Assembly (NCBI RefSeq): GCF_013369485.1
Contig: NZ_JABWEB010000013.1
Span: forward strand, 87,421 to 151,420
DNA from: Massilia sp. BJB1822
Lineage (GTDB): Bacteria > Pseudomonadota > Gammaproteobacteria > Burkholderiales > Burkholderiaceae_D
DNA: 64,000 bases
Direction of reading: 5' to 3'
Shown: one piece after another, positions 11,569-20,093 of the stretch
Layout: every line of letters begins with the position of its first letter
Numbering within the stretch: the first letter of the stretch is position 1
Program-made: the position numbers and the translations under genes
Notes under the pieces: generated by a model
What the model saw: only the letters and a program-made list of their open reading frames with translations
The model's database searches: none
What the model was told of the DNA's origin: nothing

Positions 11569-12584
11569 TTCACACCTTCTTTACGGGACATGCCAGCCAG
11601 CATCAGCTTGGCGGCGGACAGCACAATAAACGTGATCGCAAACAGGATCAGGGCCAGCGCGTACAGCGAGGACACATGCAGCTGCGAGGACGCTTCGGCA
11701 AATTCATTGGCCAGGGTGGAGGCGATCGAGTTCCCCGGCGAGAACAGGGTGGCCGACAGCTTGTTGGCGTTGCCGATGACGAAGGTCACGGCCATCGTCT
11801 CGCCCAGCGCGCGGCCCAGGCCCAGCATGACGCCGCCGACCACGCCGGTCTTGGTGTAAGGCAGCACCACTTTGCGCACCACTTCCCAGCGCGTGCAGCC
11901 CAGGCCGTAGGCCGACTCTTTCAGCACGGCCGGCACGATTTCGAACACATCGCGCATCACCGAGGAGATAAACGGGATGATCATCACCGCCAGGATCAGG
12001 CCGGCGGTCAGGATGCCGATGCCCATGGTCGGACCGCGGAACAGCACGCCGACGAAGGGCAGCAGGCCCAGGGTCGATTTCAGCAGCGGCTGCACATAGT
12101 CGGCGAACAGCGGGGCAAACACGAACAGACCCCACATGCCGTAGATGATGGACGGCACGCCGGCCAGCAGCTCGACTGCCGTGCCCATCGGACGGCGCAG
12201 CCAGACCGGGCAGATTTCAGTCAGGAACAGGGCGATGCCGAAGCTGACCGGGAAGGCGATCAACAGCGCGATGCCGGACGTGGCCAGGGTGCCGACGATG
12301 GCGATCAGGGCGCCGTATTCGTCGTTGACCGGATCCCATTCGACGCGCGTGATGAAGCCCGGCCCGAACTGCTGCAGAGCCGGCATGGCGCCGAGGATCA
12401 GGGAAATGATGATGCCGACCAGTACGAACAGGACGGACAGGGCGAACAGCATCGTGATTTTATGGAAAATAAAGTCCTGGATGCGCTGCTTGCGCATGGT
12501 CGAATGCATGGCGGCCTGGGCGGCGGCTTCATTCACGGGGGACTCCGTAATCCGGATAGGCGGGGAAGTAAGGTCTGCACTCAT
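11565..12584 (-). CDS. pstC: Phosphate ABC transporter permease PstC
   Basis: The partner permease of PstA, 339 residues from the ATG at 12584. A cytoplasmic N-terminal extension of about 45 residues is followed by six predicted helices, with the EAA loop in VLKESAYGLGCTRWEVVRKV. The open frame reaches 12623, but those 13 extra codons fall inside the pstS-pstC hairpin region and lack a start signal, so the ATG is preferred. It follows pstS after a 111-base gap that holds stable inverted repeats. Confidence 0.94.
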   Translation of the reverse strand: MSADLTSPPIRITESPVNEAAAQAAMHSTMRKQRIQDFIFHKITMLFALSVLFVLVGIIISLILGAMPALQQFGPGFITRVEWDPVNDEYGALIAIVGTLATSGIALLIAFPVSFGIALFLTEICPVWLRRPMGTAVELLAGVPSIIYGMWGLFVFAPLFADYVQPLLKSTLGLLPFVGVLFRGPTMGIGILTAGLILAVMIIPFISSVMRDVFEIVPAVLKESAYGLGCTRWEVVRKVVLPYTKTGVVGGVMLGLGRALGETMAVTFVIGNANKLSATLFSPGNSIASTLANEFAEASSQLHVSSLYALALILFAITFIVLSAAKLMLAGMSRKEGVK

Positions 12585-12604
12585 GGTATCTTGTTTTAGG
12601 TGTA

Positions 12605-12688
12605 GGCTAGCCGGGAGCCGCAAGCGAAGCAGCGGGAAGCTGCGGCCGACGGGTCCCGGCTAGCCTCCTCGGCCGGGACCGAGGAGGC
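12605..12688 (-). promoter_or_regulatory. Two stem-loops in the pstS-pstC intercistronic region
   Basis: Eight bases after the pstS stop, a perfect 10-bp stem (12663-12672 with 12679-12688, six-base loop) forms in the transcript. A second, larger element has 12-bp arms at 12605-12616 and 12654-12665, with inner arms 12617-12622 and 12641-12646. Bases 12652-12660 can instead pair with 12672-12680, so the two structures compete. No T-run follows. A likely role is 3' protection or partial termination, giving more pstS than pstCAB message. Confidence 0.6.
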
Positions 12689-12695
12689 AGACTGA

Positions 12696-13739
12696 TTAGT
12701 AGACGGCTTTACCCGAAGCGTCTTTCAGGTTGGCTTTCCAGGAATCCTGCACCAGCTTGACCACGCTCGGTGGCAGCGGCACGTAGTCCAGTTCAGCGGC
12801 AGCGGCGCCACCGTTTTTGAAGGCCCAGTCGAAGAACTTCACGACTTCCTTGCCTTTGGCGGCATCAGCCTGGGTTTTGTGCATCAGGATGAAGGACACG
12901 CCGGTGATTGGCCAGGAAGCTTTGCCAGCCTGGTCGGTCAGCACCACGCCGAAGCCTGGGGTCTTGGTCCATTCGGCATTGGCGGCGGCAGCTTTGAAGT
13001 TATCGTCGTCAGGCTGCACGAAGTTGCCATCCTTGTTTTTCAGCTGGGTGTGCTGCAGCTTGTTTTTCTTGGCGAAAGCCCACTCCACGTAACCGATCGC
13101 GCCCTTGATGCGCTGCACGTTGGCGGCCACGCCTTCGTTGCCCTTGCCGCCCACGCCGGTCACCCATTTCACTGCCGTGCCAGCGCCAACCTTGGTTTTG
13201 AACTCAGGGCTGGTTTTCGACAGGTAGTCGGTGAACAGGAAGGAGGTGCCGGAGCCGTCGGCGCGGTGCACCACGGTGATCTCGGCGGCCGGCAGTTTCA
13301 CGCCTGGGTTCAGGGCGGTGATGGCGGCATCGTTCCACTGGGTGATTTTGCCCAGGTAGATGTCGGCGACCACAGGGCCGGTCAGTTTCAGCTGGCCAGG
13401 GGTCAGGCCGTCAACGTTCACCACGGTGACCACGCCGCCCATGATGGCTGGGAACTGGGTCAGGCCTTCCGCGTCCAGCTCTTCGCCTTTCAGCGGGCTG
13501 TCGGTGGCGCCGAAATCGACGGTCTTGGCTTTGATCTGTTTCACGCCAGCGCCGGAACCGACGGACTGGTAGTTCAAACCGTTGCCGGTGGCGGCTTTGT
13601 ACTGCTCAGCCCATTTGGCATAGATCGGGTAAGGGAAGGTCGCGCCGGCGCCGGTCATGTCGGCCGCGGCTGCCGTGCCGAACGCCAGGGCAGCGGAAGC
13701 GCCTACTACGAAAGTGGTCAACAGTTGTTTCATACGCAT
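12696..13739 (-). CDS. pstS: Periplasmic phosphate-binding protein
   Basis: This protein captures phosphate for the PstCAB importer. Its 347 residues begin with a signal peptide (MRMKQLLTTFVVGASAALAF, cleaved near AAAA-DMTGAG). Mature-protein hallmarks are GAGATFPYPIYAKWAEQY, SVGSGAGVKQI, DFGATDSPL and the Ser/Asp-rich phosphate site HRADGSGTSFLFTDYL. GAGGA-like AGAGGA eight bases before the ATG supports the start. It is the first and probably most highly expressed gene of the operon, directly behind a Pho box. Confidence 0.97.
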   Translation of the reverse strand: MRMKQLLTTFVVGASAALAFGTAAAADMTGAGATFPYPIYAKWAEQYKAATGNGLNYQSVGSGAGVKQIKAKTVDFGATDSPLKGEELDAEGLTQFPAIMGGVVTVVNVDGLTPGQLKLTGPVVADIYLGKITQWNDAAITALNPGVKLPAAEITVVHRADGSGTSFLFTDYLSKTSPEFKTKVGAGTAVKWVTGVGGKGNEGVAANVQRIKGAIGYVEWAFAKKNKLQHTQLKNKDGNFVQPDDDNFKAAAANAEWTKTPGFGVVLTDQAGKASWPITGVSFILMHKTQADAAKGKEVVKFFDWAFKNGGAAAAELDYVPLPPSVVKLVQDSWKANLKDASGKAVY

Positions 13740-13780
13740 ATCAAAGATCCTCTTTGGGGGTTACGGTTTGAATGCTGCGC

Positions 13781-13814
13781 AGTCTAGCGAACCAATATGA
13801 CAGCTTTATGACAT
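13781..13814 (-). promoter_or_regulatory. Pho box and -10 element of pstS
   Basis: On the minus strand, 13814-13796 contains two TGTCATA-type half-sites with an 11-base period (ATGTCATAAAGCTGTCATA), almost identical to the enterobacterial Pho box consensus. Nine bases later TAGACT (13786-13781) can serve as the -10, matching the usual geometry in which PhoB replaces the -35. A further GTCATAA half-site lies upstream near 13830-13840. Confidence 0.85.
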
Positions 13815-13862
13815 ATGAAAAAAATTATGACTTTGGCGTTTCCAGAGGGGCGGCAGCCCGCT

Positions 13863-13926
13863 TTGTCATATTTCCCCACCCCTTTCCGGGGAAATATGAC
13901 AGAAAGTCACGAAGTTGTCATATTTC
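13863..13926. promoter_or_regulatory. Additional TGTCATA-containing inverted and direct repeats upstream of ppk1
   Basis: TGTCATATTTCCCC (13864-13877) and its exact reverse complement (13888-13901) form a 14-bp inverted repeat with a 10-base loop. A third copy of TTGTCATATTTC lies at 13915-13926 on the plus strand. All contain the PhoB half-site core, so PhoB control of ppk1 is likely. Spacing is not canonical (second half-sites are weak), and a -10 such as TAAAAT at 13971 is far away. Confidence 0.55.
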
Positions 13927-14011
13927 ACATTTACACTCTCTCGCGGGCCGCGCTGATGTGAAAAAAAGGCTAAAATTAATCATCTGTTAATGAAAAGTAA
14001 TAGACCAAACC

Positions 14012-16111
14012 ATGAAGCCTGATATGCGTATGGAAGCAAACAGGAACAGCATCCTGCTGGACCGCGAAATCTCCCAGCTGATGTTCAACCGCCGCGTGCT
14101 GGCCAACGCCGAGGATCCGGCGATTCCTTTATTAGAGCGCCTGCGCTATCTGTGCATTGTCAGCAGCAATCTCGATGAATTCTTTGAAGTGCGCGTGGCC
14201 AGCCTGCTGGCGGCGGCCAGCGTCGATGGCGCCCTGTCCGAGCACCCTGCCCTGGTGGCGACGCTGAACCGAGTCAGCAACGAGTGCCACGCCCTGGTCA
14301 AGCGCCAGTACGAAGTCTTGAATACCGAAGTGCTGCCGGAACTGGCGGCCAGGAATGTGCACCTGCTGCGGCATAGCGAGCGCAACGATGCACAGCGCGC
14401 CTGGGTGAAGGAGTATTTCGAACGCGAAGTACGCCCCCTGCTGACCCCGATCGGCCTCGATCCGGCCCACCCCTTCCCGCAAGTGGTCAACAAGAGCCTG
14501 AACTTCATCGTCGCACTGAGCGGCAAGGATGCCTTCGGCCGCGGCACCGCCATCGCCATCGTCAAGGCGCCGCGCGTGCTGCCGCGCGTGATCCGCCTGC
14601 CGGACGAATTGTCGGATGGCACCGGCGGCATTGCCTTCTGCCTGCTCTCCTCCATCATCCACGCCCATATTTCGGATCTGTTCGCCGGGCGCGAAGTGAT
14701 CGCCTATTCCCAGTTCCGCGTGACGCGCGACTCCGACCTGTGGGTCGACGAGGACGAGGTGAAAAATCTGCGCCAGGCGCTGAAAGGCGAGCTGCAAGGC
14801 CGCCAGTTCGGCCGTTCGGTGCGGCTGGAAGTGGCCAAGAACTGCCCGCCCGAACTGTCGCAATTCCTGCTCGACCAGTTCAGCCTCGACCAGAGCCGCC
14901 TGTACCGCGTTGACGGCCCGGTGAATATGGTGCGCCTGAACGAGATCATCGAGCACGTCAAGGATGCGTCGCTGCGCTTCCCGCCCTTCTTCCCCGGTTC
15001 GGTCACGAAAGTGGCCAGCGGCGACATCTTCGCCACCCTGCGCGAGCATGACATCCTGCTGCACCATCCCTTCCAGAGCTTCCAGACCGTGATCGACTTC
15101 GTGCGCAGCGCCGCCCTCGATCCGAGCGTGGTGGCGATCAAGCAGACCGTCTACCGCACCGGCATGAACTCGGATCTGATGGAAGCGCTGATCGCCGCCG
15201 CGCGCATGGGCAAGGAAGTGACCGTGATCGTGGAGCTGATGGCGCGCTTCGACGAAGAAGCCAATATCAACTGGGCCGACAAGCTGGAACAGGTCGGCGC
15301 CCAGGTGGTATACGGCGTGGTGGGCCTGAAGACCCATGCCAAGATGGCCCTGGTGATCCGCCGCGAAGAAGGCGCGCTGCGCTACTACGCCCACCTCGGC
15401 ACCGGCAACTACCACCCGACCACGACCAAGTTCTATACCGACTTCGGCCTGCTGACCTGCGACCCGCACCTGGGCAAGGACGTCAACGAAGTCTTCATGC
15501 ACCTGACCAGCCTGACCAAACCGCAAAAGCTGACCCACCTGTGGCTGGCGCCCTTCGCCCTGCAAAGCGAAATCATCAAGGCCATCCGCAACGAGGCCAA
15601 GATCGCGCGCGCCGGCCGGCCGGGCCGCATCATCGTCAAGGTCAATGCGCTGGTGGACGAATCGGTGATCCGCGCACTGTATGCCGCCTCCCACGATGGC
15701 GTGAAGATCGACCTGATCGTGCGCGGCGCCTGCACGCTGAAGCCGGGCGTGCCGGGCCTGTCGGAAAATATCCGGGTGCGCTCCATTATCGGCCGCTTCC
15801 TGGAACACAGCCGCATTTATTACTTCCGCAACGACCTGGCCCACGACGTCTACCTGGCCAGCGCGGACTGGATGAACCGCAATCTGTTCCGCCGCATCGA
15901 AGTGGCCTTCCCGGTGCTGGACAAGGCGCTCAAGCGGCGCGTGATCACCGAGGGCTTGAATCCCTATCTGAAGGATAATACCAATGCCTGGGAACTGGAA
16001 CCGGACGGCCACTACCTGCGGCGCAAGCCGCGCGGCAAGCAAGTCCTGTTCGGCGCCCAGCAGCATCTGATGGATATCCTCGGCACGCCAGCCGACCAGG
16101 CGGGCAGCTGA
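14012..16111 (+). CDS. ppk1: Polyphosphate kinase 1
   Basis: This enzyme polymerises the ATP gamma-phosphate into polyphosphate at the inner membrane. Its 699 residues show the PPK1 order: N domain (LDREISQLMFNRRVL), head domain, and two phospholipase-D-like C domains. The autophosphorylated His is in YAHLGTGNYHPTT and the second catalytic His in FLEHSRIYYF. It is divergent from pstS across a region with Pho-box-like repeats and is followed 13 bases later by sixA. Confidence 0.96.
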   Translation: MKPDMRMEANRNSILLDREISQLMFNRRVLANAEDPAIPLLERLRYLCIVSSNLDEFFEVRVASLLAAASVDGALSEHPALVATLNRVSNECHALVKRQYEVLNTEVLPELAARNVHLLRHSERNDAQRAWVKEYFEREVRPLLTPIGLDPAHPFPQVVNKSLNFIVALSGKDAFGRGTAIAIVKAPRVLPRVIRLPDELSDGTGGIAFCLLSSIIHAHISDLFAGREVIAYSQFRVTRDSDLWVDEDEVKNLRQALKGELQGRQFGRSVRLEVAKNCPPELSQFLLDQFSLDQSRLYRVDGPVNMVRLNEIIEHVKDASLRFPPFFPGSVTKVASGDIFATLREHDILLHHPFQSFQTVIDFVRSAALDPSVVAIKQTVYRTGMNSDLMEALIAAARMGKEVTVIVELMARFDEEANINWADKLEQVGAQVVYGVVGLKTHAKMALVIRREEGALRYYAHLGTGNYHPTTTKFYTDFGLLTCDPHLGKDVNEVFMHLTSLTKPQKLTHLWLAPFALQSEIIKAIRNEAKIARAGRPGRIIVKVNALVDESVIRALYAASHDGVKIDLIVRGACTLKPGVPGLSENIRVRSIIGRFLEHSRIYYFRNDLAHDVYLASADWMNRNLFRRIEVAFPVLDKALKRRVITEGLNPYLKDNTNAWELEPDGHYLRRKPRGKQVLFGAQQHLMDILGTPADQAGS

Positions 16112-16124
16112 ACAGGGAGACAGC

Positions 16125-16592
16125 ATGGACCTGATACTGTGGCGTCACGCGGAGGCGGAAGCGGGCGGACCGGATCTGCCCGATATGGAGCGCGCCCTGA
16201 CCGGCAAGGGACAGAAGCAGGCGCGGCGCATGGGCCACTGGCTCAATTCCCAGTTGCCGGAAAACTGCCGCATCCTGGTCAGTCCCGCCGTGCGCACCCT
16301 GCAAACGGTGGAAGCGCTGGGCCGCAAATTCAAGACCCATCCCGATCTGGCGCCGGACGCCGACCCCGAGGCTATCCTGCGCGCCGCCAACTGGCCGGCC
16401 GGCAAGGAGGCCGTACTGATCGTCGGCCACCAGCCGACCCTGGGCCAGACCGCCGCGCTGTTAATGACGGGCGCGGTGCAGGAATGGGAGATGCGCAAGG
16501 CCGCCGCCTGGTGGTTCGTGCAGCGCGAGCCGGGCGAGCCGGCCAGCCTGTATCTGAAGGCCGTGATGTCGTCCGACCTGGTGGTGAAGTAA
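16125..16592 (+). CDS. sixA: Phosphohistidine phosphatase SixA family
   Basis: A histidine phosphatase superfamily member of 155 residues. The catalytic RHAEA motif is at the N terminus (LILWRHAEAEAGG), the second catalytic His lies in LIVGHQPTLGQ, and conserved Arg in the SPAVRTLQT segment completes the site. Enterobacterial SixA dephosphorylates phosphohistidine, for example on PTS-Ntr components. Here it sits 13 bases after ppk1 with a good ribosome-binding site (AGGGAGA), so it probably shares the ppk1 message. Its target is unknown. Confidence 0.88.
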   Translation: MDLILWRHAEAEAGGPDLPDMERALTGKGQKQARRMGHWLNSQLPENCRILVSPAVRTLQTVEALGRKFKTHPDLAPDADPEAILRAANWPAGKEAVLIVGHQPTLGQTAALLMTGAVQEWEMRKAAAWWFVQREPGEPASLYLKAVMSSDLVVK

Positions 16593-16708
16593 GCCAGCAA
16601 CACCGGCGCGCGGCGTCCCCCGGCAGGGCTTGAAAATTGTTCCTGGCCTGCTAAAGTTTAGCTGTATCAACTAGGGGGGCAGCCGCCTGAAAGGGTGCTG
16701 CATGTATC

Positions 16709-16825
16709 ATGATGACCCTGTTTACCATGGGTATTTTCGCCTGCATGATCGGACTCATCGTGTTTGAGATTGTGGCGGAAGGCCGGGGAAGTCACCACAA
16801 GCTGCTGGACCGCTATCACGAATAG
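16709..16825 (+). CDS. Possible 38-residue single-pass membrane protein
   Basis: A short ORF in the gap between sixA and the binding-protein gene. It starts with two consecutive ATG codons and encodes one hydrophobic helix (TLFTMGIFACMIGLIVFEIV) followed by a basic, His-rich tail (GRGSHHKLLDRYHE). An AGGG lies about 13 bases upstream, further than ideal. A strong hairpin with a T-run follows at once, as expected for a monocistronic small gene. No family is recognised. Confidence 0.4.
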   Translation: MMTLFTMGIFACMIGLIVFEIVAEGRGSHHKLLDRYHE

Positions 16826-16846
16826 CTCGAAGCTTCATAGAAGCTC

Positions 16847-16899
16847 AGGCTCCCGCTGCGGACATGCGAATGTCCGTAGCCGGAGCCTTCATCATTTTT
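16847..16899. terminator. Stem-loop terminator between the small ORF and the PotF-like gene
   Basis: AGGCTCC (16847-16853) pairs with GGAGCCT (16882-16888), and inside it CGGACAT pairs with ATGTCCG around a GCGA tetraloop. TTTTT follows on the plus strand at 16895-16899, which makes it a Rho-independent terminator for plus-strand transcripts. It may also serve the minus-strand gene that ends at 16898. Confidence 0.7.
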
Positions 16900-18013
16900 A
16901 CATGCCGGTCTTGAACTTGGTATAGACGCGCGTGATATTGCGGCGGATATCGGCCGGCACCGCTTCCGGCGCCTGCATGCGCTTCTTGTCCTCGTCGGAC
17001 AGGAAGACGTTCTTGTTCTCGGCGATATCCTTGCGCACATGCTTGACGCTGGCCGCATTCGGATTGGCGTAGAACACCTTATTGGTCAGGCCAGCGTGCA
17101 CCTGCGGACGCAAGATGTAGTTGATGAACAGATGGGCATTGTTCGGATGCGGCGCATCGACTGGAATGGCCATGGTATCGAACATCAGGGCGGCCGAGGT
17201 CTTCGGCACCAGCACCTGGATCTGCTGGCCGTTCTTGGCATCGATGGCGCGCTGGCGCGCGATATTGATATCACCCGACCAGCCAAGAGCCACGCAGACG
17301 GCGCCGTTGGCCATATCATTGATATAGCCCGAGGAGCTGAACAGGGTGACGTAAGGACGAATCGCGCTCAGCATCTTGCCTGCTTCCGTGTAGTCGGCGG
17401 CCGAGGTCGAGAAGGCTGGCTTGCCCAGATAGATCAGGGCGGCCGGCAGCACTTCCGACGGCGAGTCGAGGAAGGAGACGCCGCAGGACTTCAGCTTGGA
17501 CGCGTATTTCGGATTGAAGATCAGTTCCCAGGCATTGTCCGGCATGGGCATAGTGCCGAGCGCAGCCTTGACCTTGCCGACATTGATGCCGACCGTGGTA
17601 TAGCCCCACAGCCAGTCCACCAGGTAATCGTTATTGGGATCGATCTTGGCCAGCTTGGCCTGGATGTGCGGGTCCAGATTGGACAGGTTGCTCAGCTTGC
17701 TCTTATCGAGCTTGCGCAGCAACTTGGCGTCGATCTGCAGGCGCGCCCACTGCGCGGTCGGGACCACGATGTCATAGCCCGACTTGCCGGCGGCCAGCTT
17801 GGAATTGAGAATTTCGTTATTATCAAAAACGTCATAACGGACCTTGATGCCCGTTTCTTTTTCAAAGTTTTTGATCGTATCGTCGGCGATGTAGTCCGAC
17901 CAGTTGTAGATGTTCAGGACTTTCTCTTCCTGCTGCGCCTGAGCTTGGCCCACGATGGCCGCAGCCGCCAGCAGACCCAGACCGAAACGCTTACCCCAAC
18001 CATTCACCGCCAT
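16898..18013 (-). CDS. potF: Polyamine (putrescine/spermidine)-type periplasmic binding protein
   Basis: Extracellular solute-binding protein of the PotD/PotF family, 371 residues. The signal peptide is MAVNGWGKRFGLGLLAAAA, followed by a mature start typical of the family (LNIYNWSDYIADDTI) and segments such as YDIVVPTAQWARLQI and GYINDMANGAVCVALGWSGD. ATG 18013 is chosen because GGAGGCGGG precedes it; the open frame to 18226 is not needed. No permease or ATPase gene lies beside it, so it must use a transporter encoded elsewhere or act alone. The symbol is by family likeness only. Confidence 0.85.
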   Translation of the reverse strand: MAVNGWGKRFGLGLLAAAAIVGQAQAQQEEKVLNIYNWSDYIADDTIKNFEKETGIKVRYDVFDNNEILNSKLAAGKSGYDIVVPTAQWARLQIDAKLLRKLDKSKLSNLSNLDPHIQAKLAKIDPNNDYLVDWLWGYTTVGINVGKVKAALGTMPMPDNAWELIFNPKYASKLKSCGVSFLDSPSEVLPAALIYLGKPAFSTSAADYTEAGKMLSAIRPYVTLFSSSGYINDMANGAVCVALGWSGDINIARQRAIDAKNGQQIQVLVPKTSAALMFDTMAIPVDAPHPNNAHLFINYILRPQVHAGLTNKVFYANPNAASVKHVRKDIAENKNVFLSDEDKKRMQAPEAVPADIRRNITRVYTKFKTGM

Positions 18014-18125
18014 AATTCCCGCCTCCAATGAAAAGGAACTCGCCAAAAAAGCGAGATGATCCGGCATTGTGCCACCGAATGCAAGCGCCCGCCGCACCCG
18101 GGGCGAAAAAGGCTTGCGGCGATTT

Positions 18126-19511
18126 TTAAGCCAGCATATCGAATAGCGAGCGCGGTCCGGTGTAGCCTGGCAGCGCGGGATTATTGCCGGCCTGCTCCTG
18201 CTGGGTGTAGAGCTTGACCAGGGCATTGGCCTGGGCCGTCAGCGCCTTCGACAGTTCGGCGCGCTTGCCGTTGAGATTGGTGATTTCCTTGCCGACCGAA
18301 GCGACTTCCCGCTTGAGCGCGCTGTCGCTGCCGGTCAAGCCGTCGATGCGGTTGTTCACCTGGTCGGCAATGCCCTTGCCGCCATTGGTGAACAGCGCAG
18401 ACACAGCGGCCGGATCGGCGGCGATCGCGGCCTTGAGTTTTTTCTCGTCGAGCTGGGCCTTGCCCGCGCTGTCGAAGCTGATGCCGGCATCGGCCAGCGC
18501 TGCCGTCGAAACATTGCCGCCGCCGGTACGCATCAGCTGGCTGAGCTGGGTGCTGGCCTGGGCCACGGCATTATTCGATTTCAGATCGCCTTTTTGCAGC
18601 ACCGCCAGGCGGGTGTTCAGGCTGTTGAAGGCGTCCACGAACTTGCTGACATTGGATGCAATCTGGCTGGCGTCCTGCGTCACCGTCACATCGGTCTTGC
18701 CCTTGCCGGTCAGGGTCAGTTTCAAGCCGTCGATGGCCTTGTCCAGGGTATTGCTGGCGCTCTGGACCTGCTTGCCGTTCACCGTCAGCAGTGCATCCTG
18801 GGCCGCCTGGGTCTGGGTCAGCTTGGAATTGGCCGTGCCGTTATACGCCAGCATATCCTTCAGCGCCGCATCGCCCGTGACGCTGATGCGCATGCTCTGC
18901 GCCTCGCCGTCCGCGCCCTTGATCGCCAGCGCAAAACCGCCGCCGGTCTTGACCACGCTGGCATCGATGCCAGCCGCCTTGAATGCGGATGCAATGCCGT
19001 CCAGGGTGTTATTGCTGCTGTCGATGGTGATGCTCTTGACCGCGTCCTTGCCGGGCGTAAAGCCTTTATCGCCCTGCACGCCAAACTCGACCTTGATGCT
19101 GGCCGGCGCGCCGGTGCCGATCTTGGCGTTGCTCAACAGCTGCGTTTCGCTGGTCAGAACCTGACCCTGGGCCAGGCGGCTGACATCGACCGCATAACTG
19201 CCCGCCTTGGCCGTGGCGCCGCTGCTCACCGTCAGCACGCCCTTGCCGGACGAGGTGGCACTGGTGCTCAGCCCGCTGCCCGACAAGCCCTTGGCCACCG
19301 CCTGGAAGTCGGCCAGCGCGCTCTGCAGCTGGCCCAGGCCGGACAGCTTGGTCTGGCTGCTGGCCAGGCTGGTGTTCAGGCGCTGGGCCACGCCCGCCTG
19401 GCCGGCGAGCGCGCGCTCCACTTTGGCGTAAACGGCGGACGAGGGTGAGCCGAGGCCGCCCAGGCTGCCGCTATTGCCATACATGGAAGAAACGAGGGAA
19501 GAATTGATCAT
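18126..19511 (-). CDS. fliD: FliD-like flagellar hook-associated protein 2
   Basis: A 461-residue protein with FliD N- and C-domain features: an Ala/Ser/Gly-rich N-terminal half with VDVSRLAQGQVLTS, a central hook-IN-like region (DGIASAFKAAGIDASVV) and a C-terminal region with SKFVDAFNSLNTRLAVLQKG and GISFDSAGKAQLDEKKLKAA. FliD forms the filament cap. The first 40 residues and the last 30 (ending GPRSLFDMLA) do not resemble the usual coiled-coil terminal ends, and no other flagellar genes are nearby. It may be a divergent or accessory cap protein. Confidence 0.75.
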   Translation of the reverse strand: MINSSLVSSMYGNSGSLGGLGSPSSAVYAKVERALAGQAGVAQRLNTSLASSQTKLSGLGQLQSALADFQAVAKGLSGSGLSTSATSSGKGVLTVSSGATAKAGSYAVDVSRLAQGQVLTSETQLLSNAKIGTGAPASIKVEFGVQGDKGFTPGKDAVKSITIDSSNNTLDGIASAFKAAGIDASVVKTGGGFALAIKGADGEAQSMRISVTGDAALKDMLAYNGTANSKLTQTQAAQDALLTVNGKQVQSASNTLDKAIDGLKLTLTGKGKTDVTVTQDASQIASNVSKFVDAFNSLNTRLAVLQKGDLKSNNAVAQASTQLSQLMRTGGGNVSTAALADAGISFDSAGKAQLDEKKLKAAIAADPAAVSALFTNGGKGIADQVNNRIDGLTGSDSALKREVASVGKEITNLNGKRAELSKALTAQANALVKLYTQQEQAGNNPALPGYTGPRSLFDMLA

Positions 19512-19635
19512 GGCTGAGTATCCGTGGGAAAAGATAGATGGTCCGAGGGATGATCTTAATTATTATCCACGTTTAGCGCTTTTTCAAAACAGCGAACAGA
19601 GGCGGAATTCCCGCCCTGTCCACCGCCGCCCCGGC

Positions 19636-19956
19636 TCAGCGCATGAAGCGCGTCAAGGCCGTCAGTACGGCCTGATCCAGGTTCTGGAAAGCGAAACCAA
19701 CCTTGAATTCGTCGCCGCTGAAAATGCATTGCGTGACTTTCGAACGGCAAGTAAGCAACTGCGGCTTGCCCTCCACCAGCATCTCGAAGACCACCTGGCC
19801 CAGCTTGCCGATCTCGACTTTATGATCGCTTGTCACCGACATGCCGGTGGTGCCGAGGTCGAAGGTGCGGGCCGCCATCGGGGTGCCGCCATCCATCAAA
19901 ATCATTGCTTTCACGCGCAGGATCTTGCGCGCCGCTTGTCTTTGGTCTGCTAGCAC
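19636..19956 (-). CDS. PilZ domain protein, possible c-di-GMP receptor
   Basis: A single-domain 106-residue PilZ protein. The RxxxR motif is R10-K-I-L-R14, and the second motif reads DLGTTGMS, that is DxGxxG in place of the usual D/NxSxxG. A beta-barrel-like remainder follows (VVFEMLVEGKPQLLTCRSKV). Such proteins bind cyclic di-GMP and control motility or exopolysaccharide. It is on the same strand as, and upstream of, the FliD-like gene, 124 bases away. The Ser-to-Gly change may weaken ligand binding. Confidence 0.75.
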   Translation of the reverse strand: MLADQRQAARKILRVKAMILMDGGTPMAARTFDLGTTGMSVTSDHKVEIGKLGQVVFEMLVEGKPQLLTCRSKVTQCIFSGDEFKVGFAFQNLDQAVLTALTRFMR

Positions 19957-20093
19957 TTTAATCGCTCTTTTGAGTATCAGGACAGAAATGGCGCGGAGCG
20001 CGCCAAGCCGTGGTGCCAGCGCGCCACGGTCGGAACACGCGGTATTCTACTGCGCATTCAATCGCCTAACAGTTCAAAATTGCCAAATACAAA

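Noticed and set aside
14132..16126. 664-codon open frame opposite ppk1
   Set aside because: Antisense shadow of a secure polyphosphate kinase gene; no ribosome-binding site or recognisable domain.
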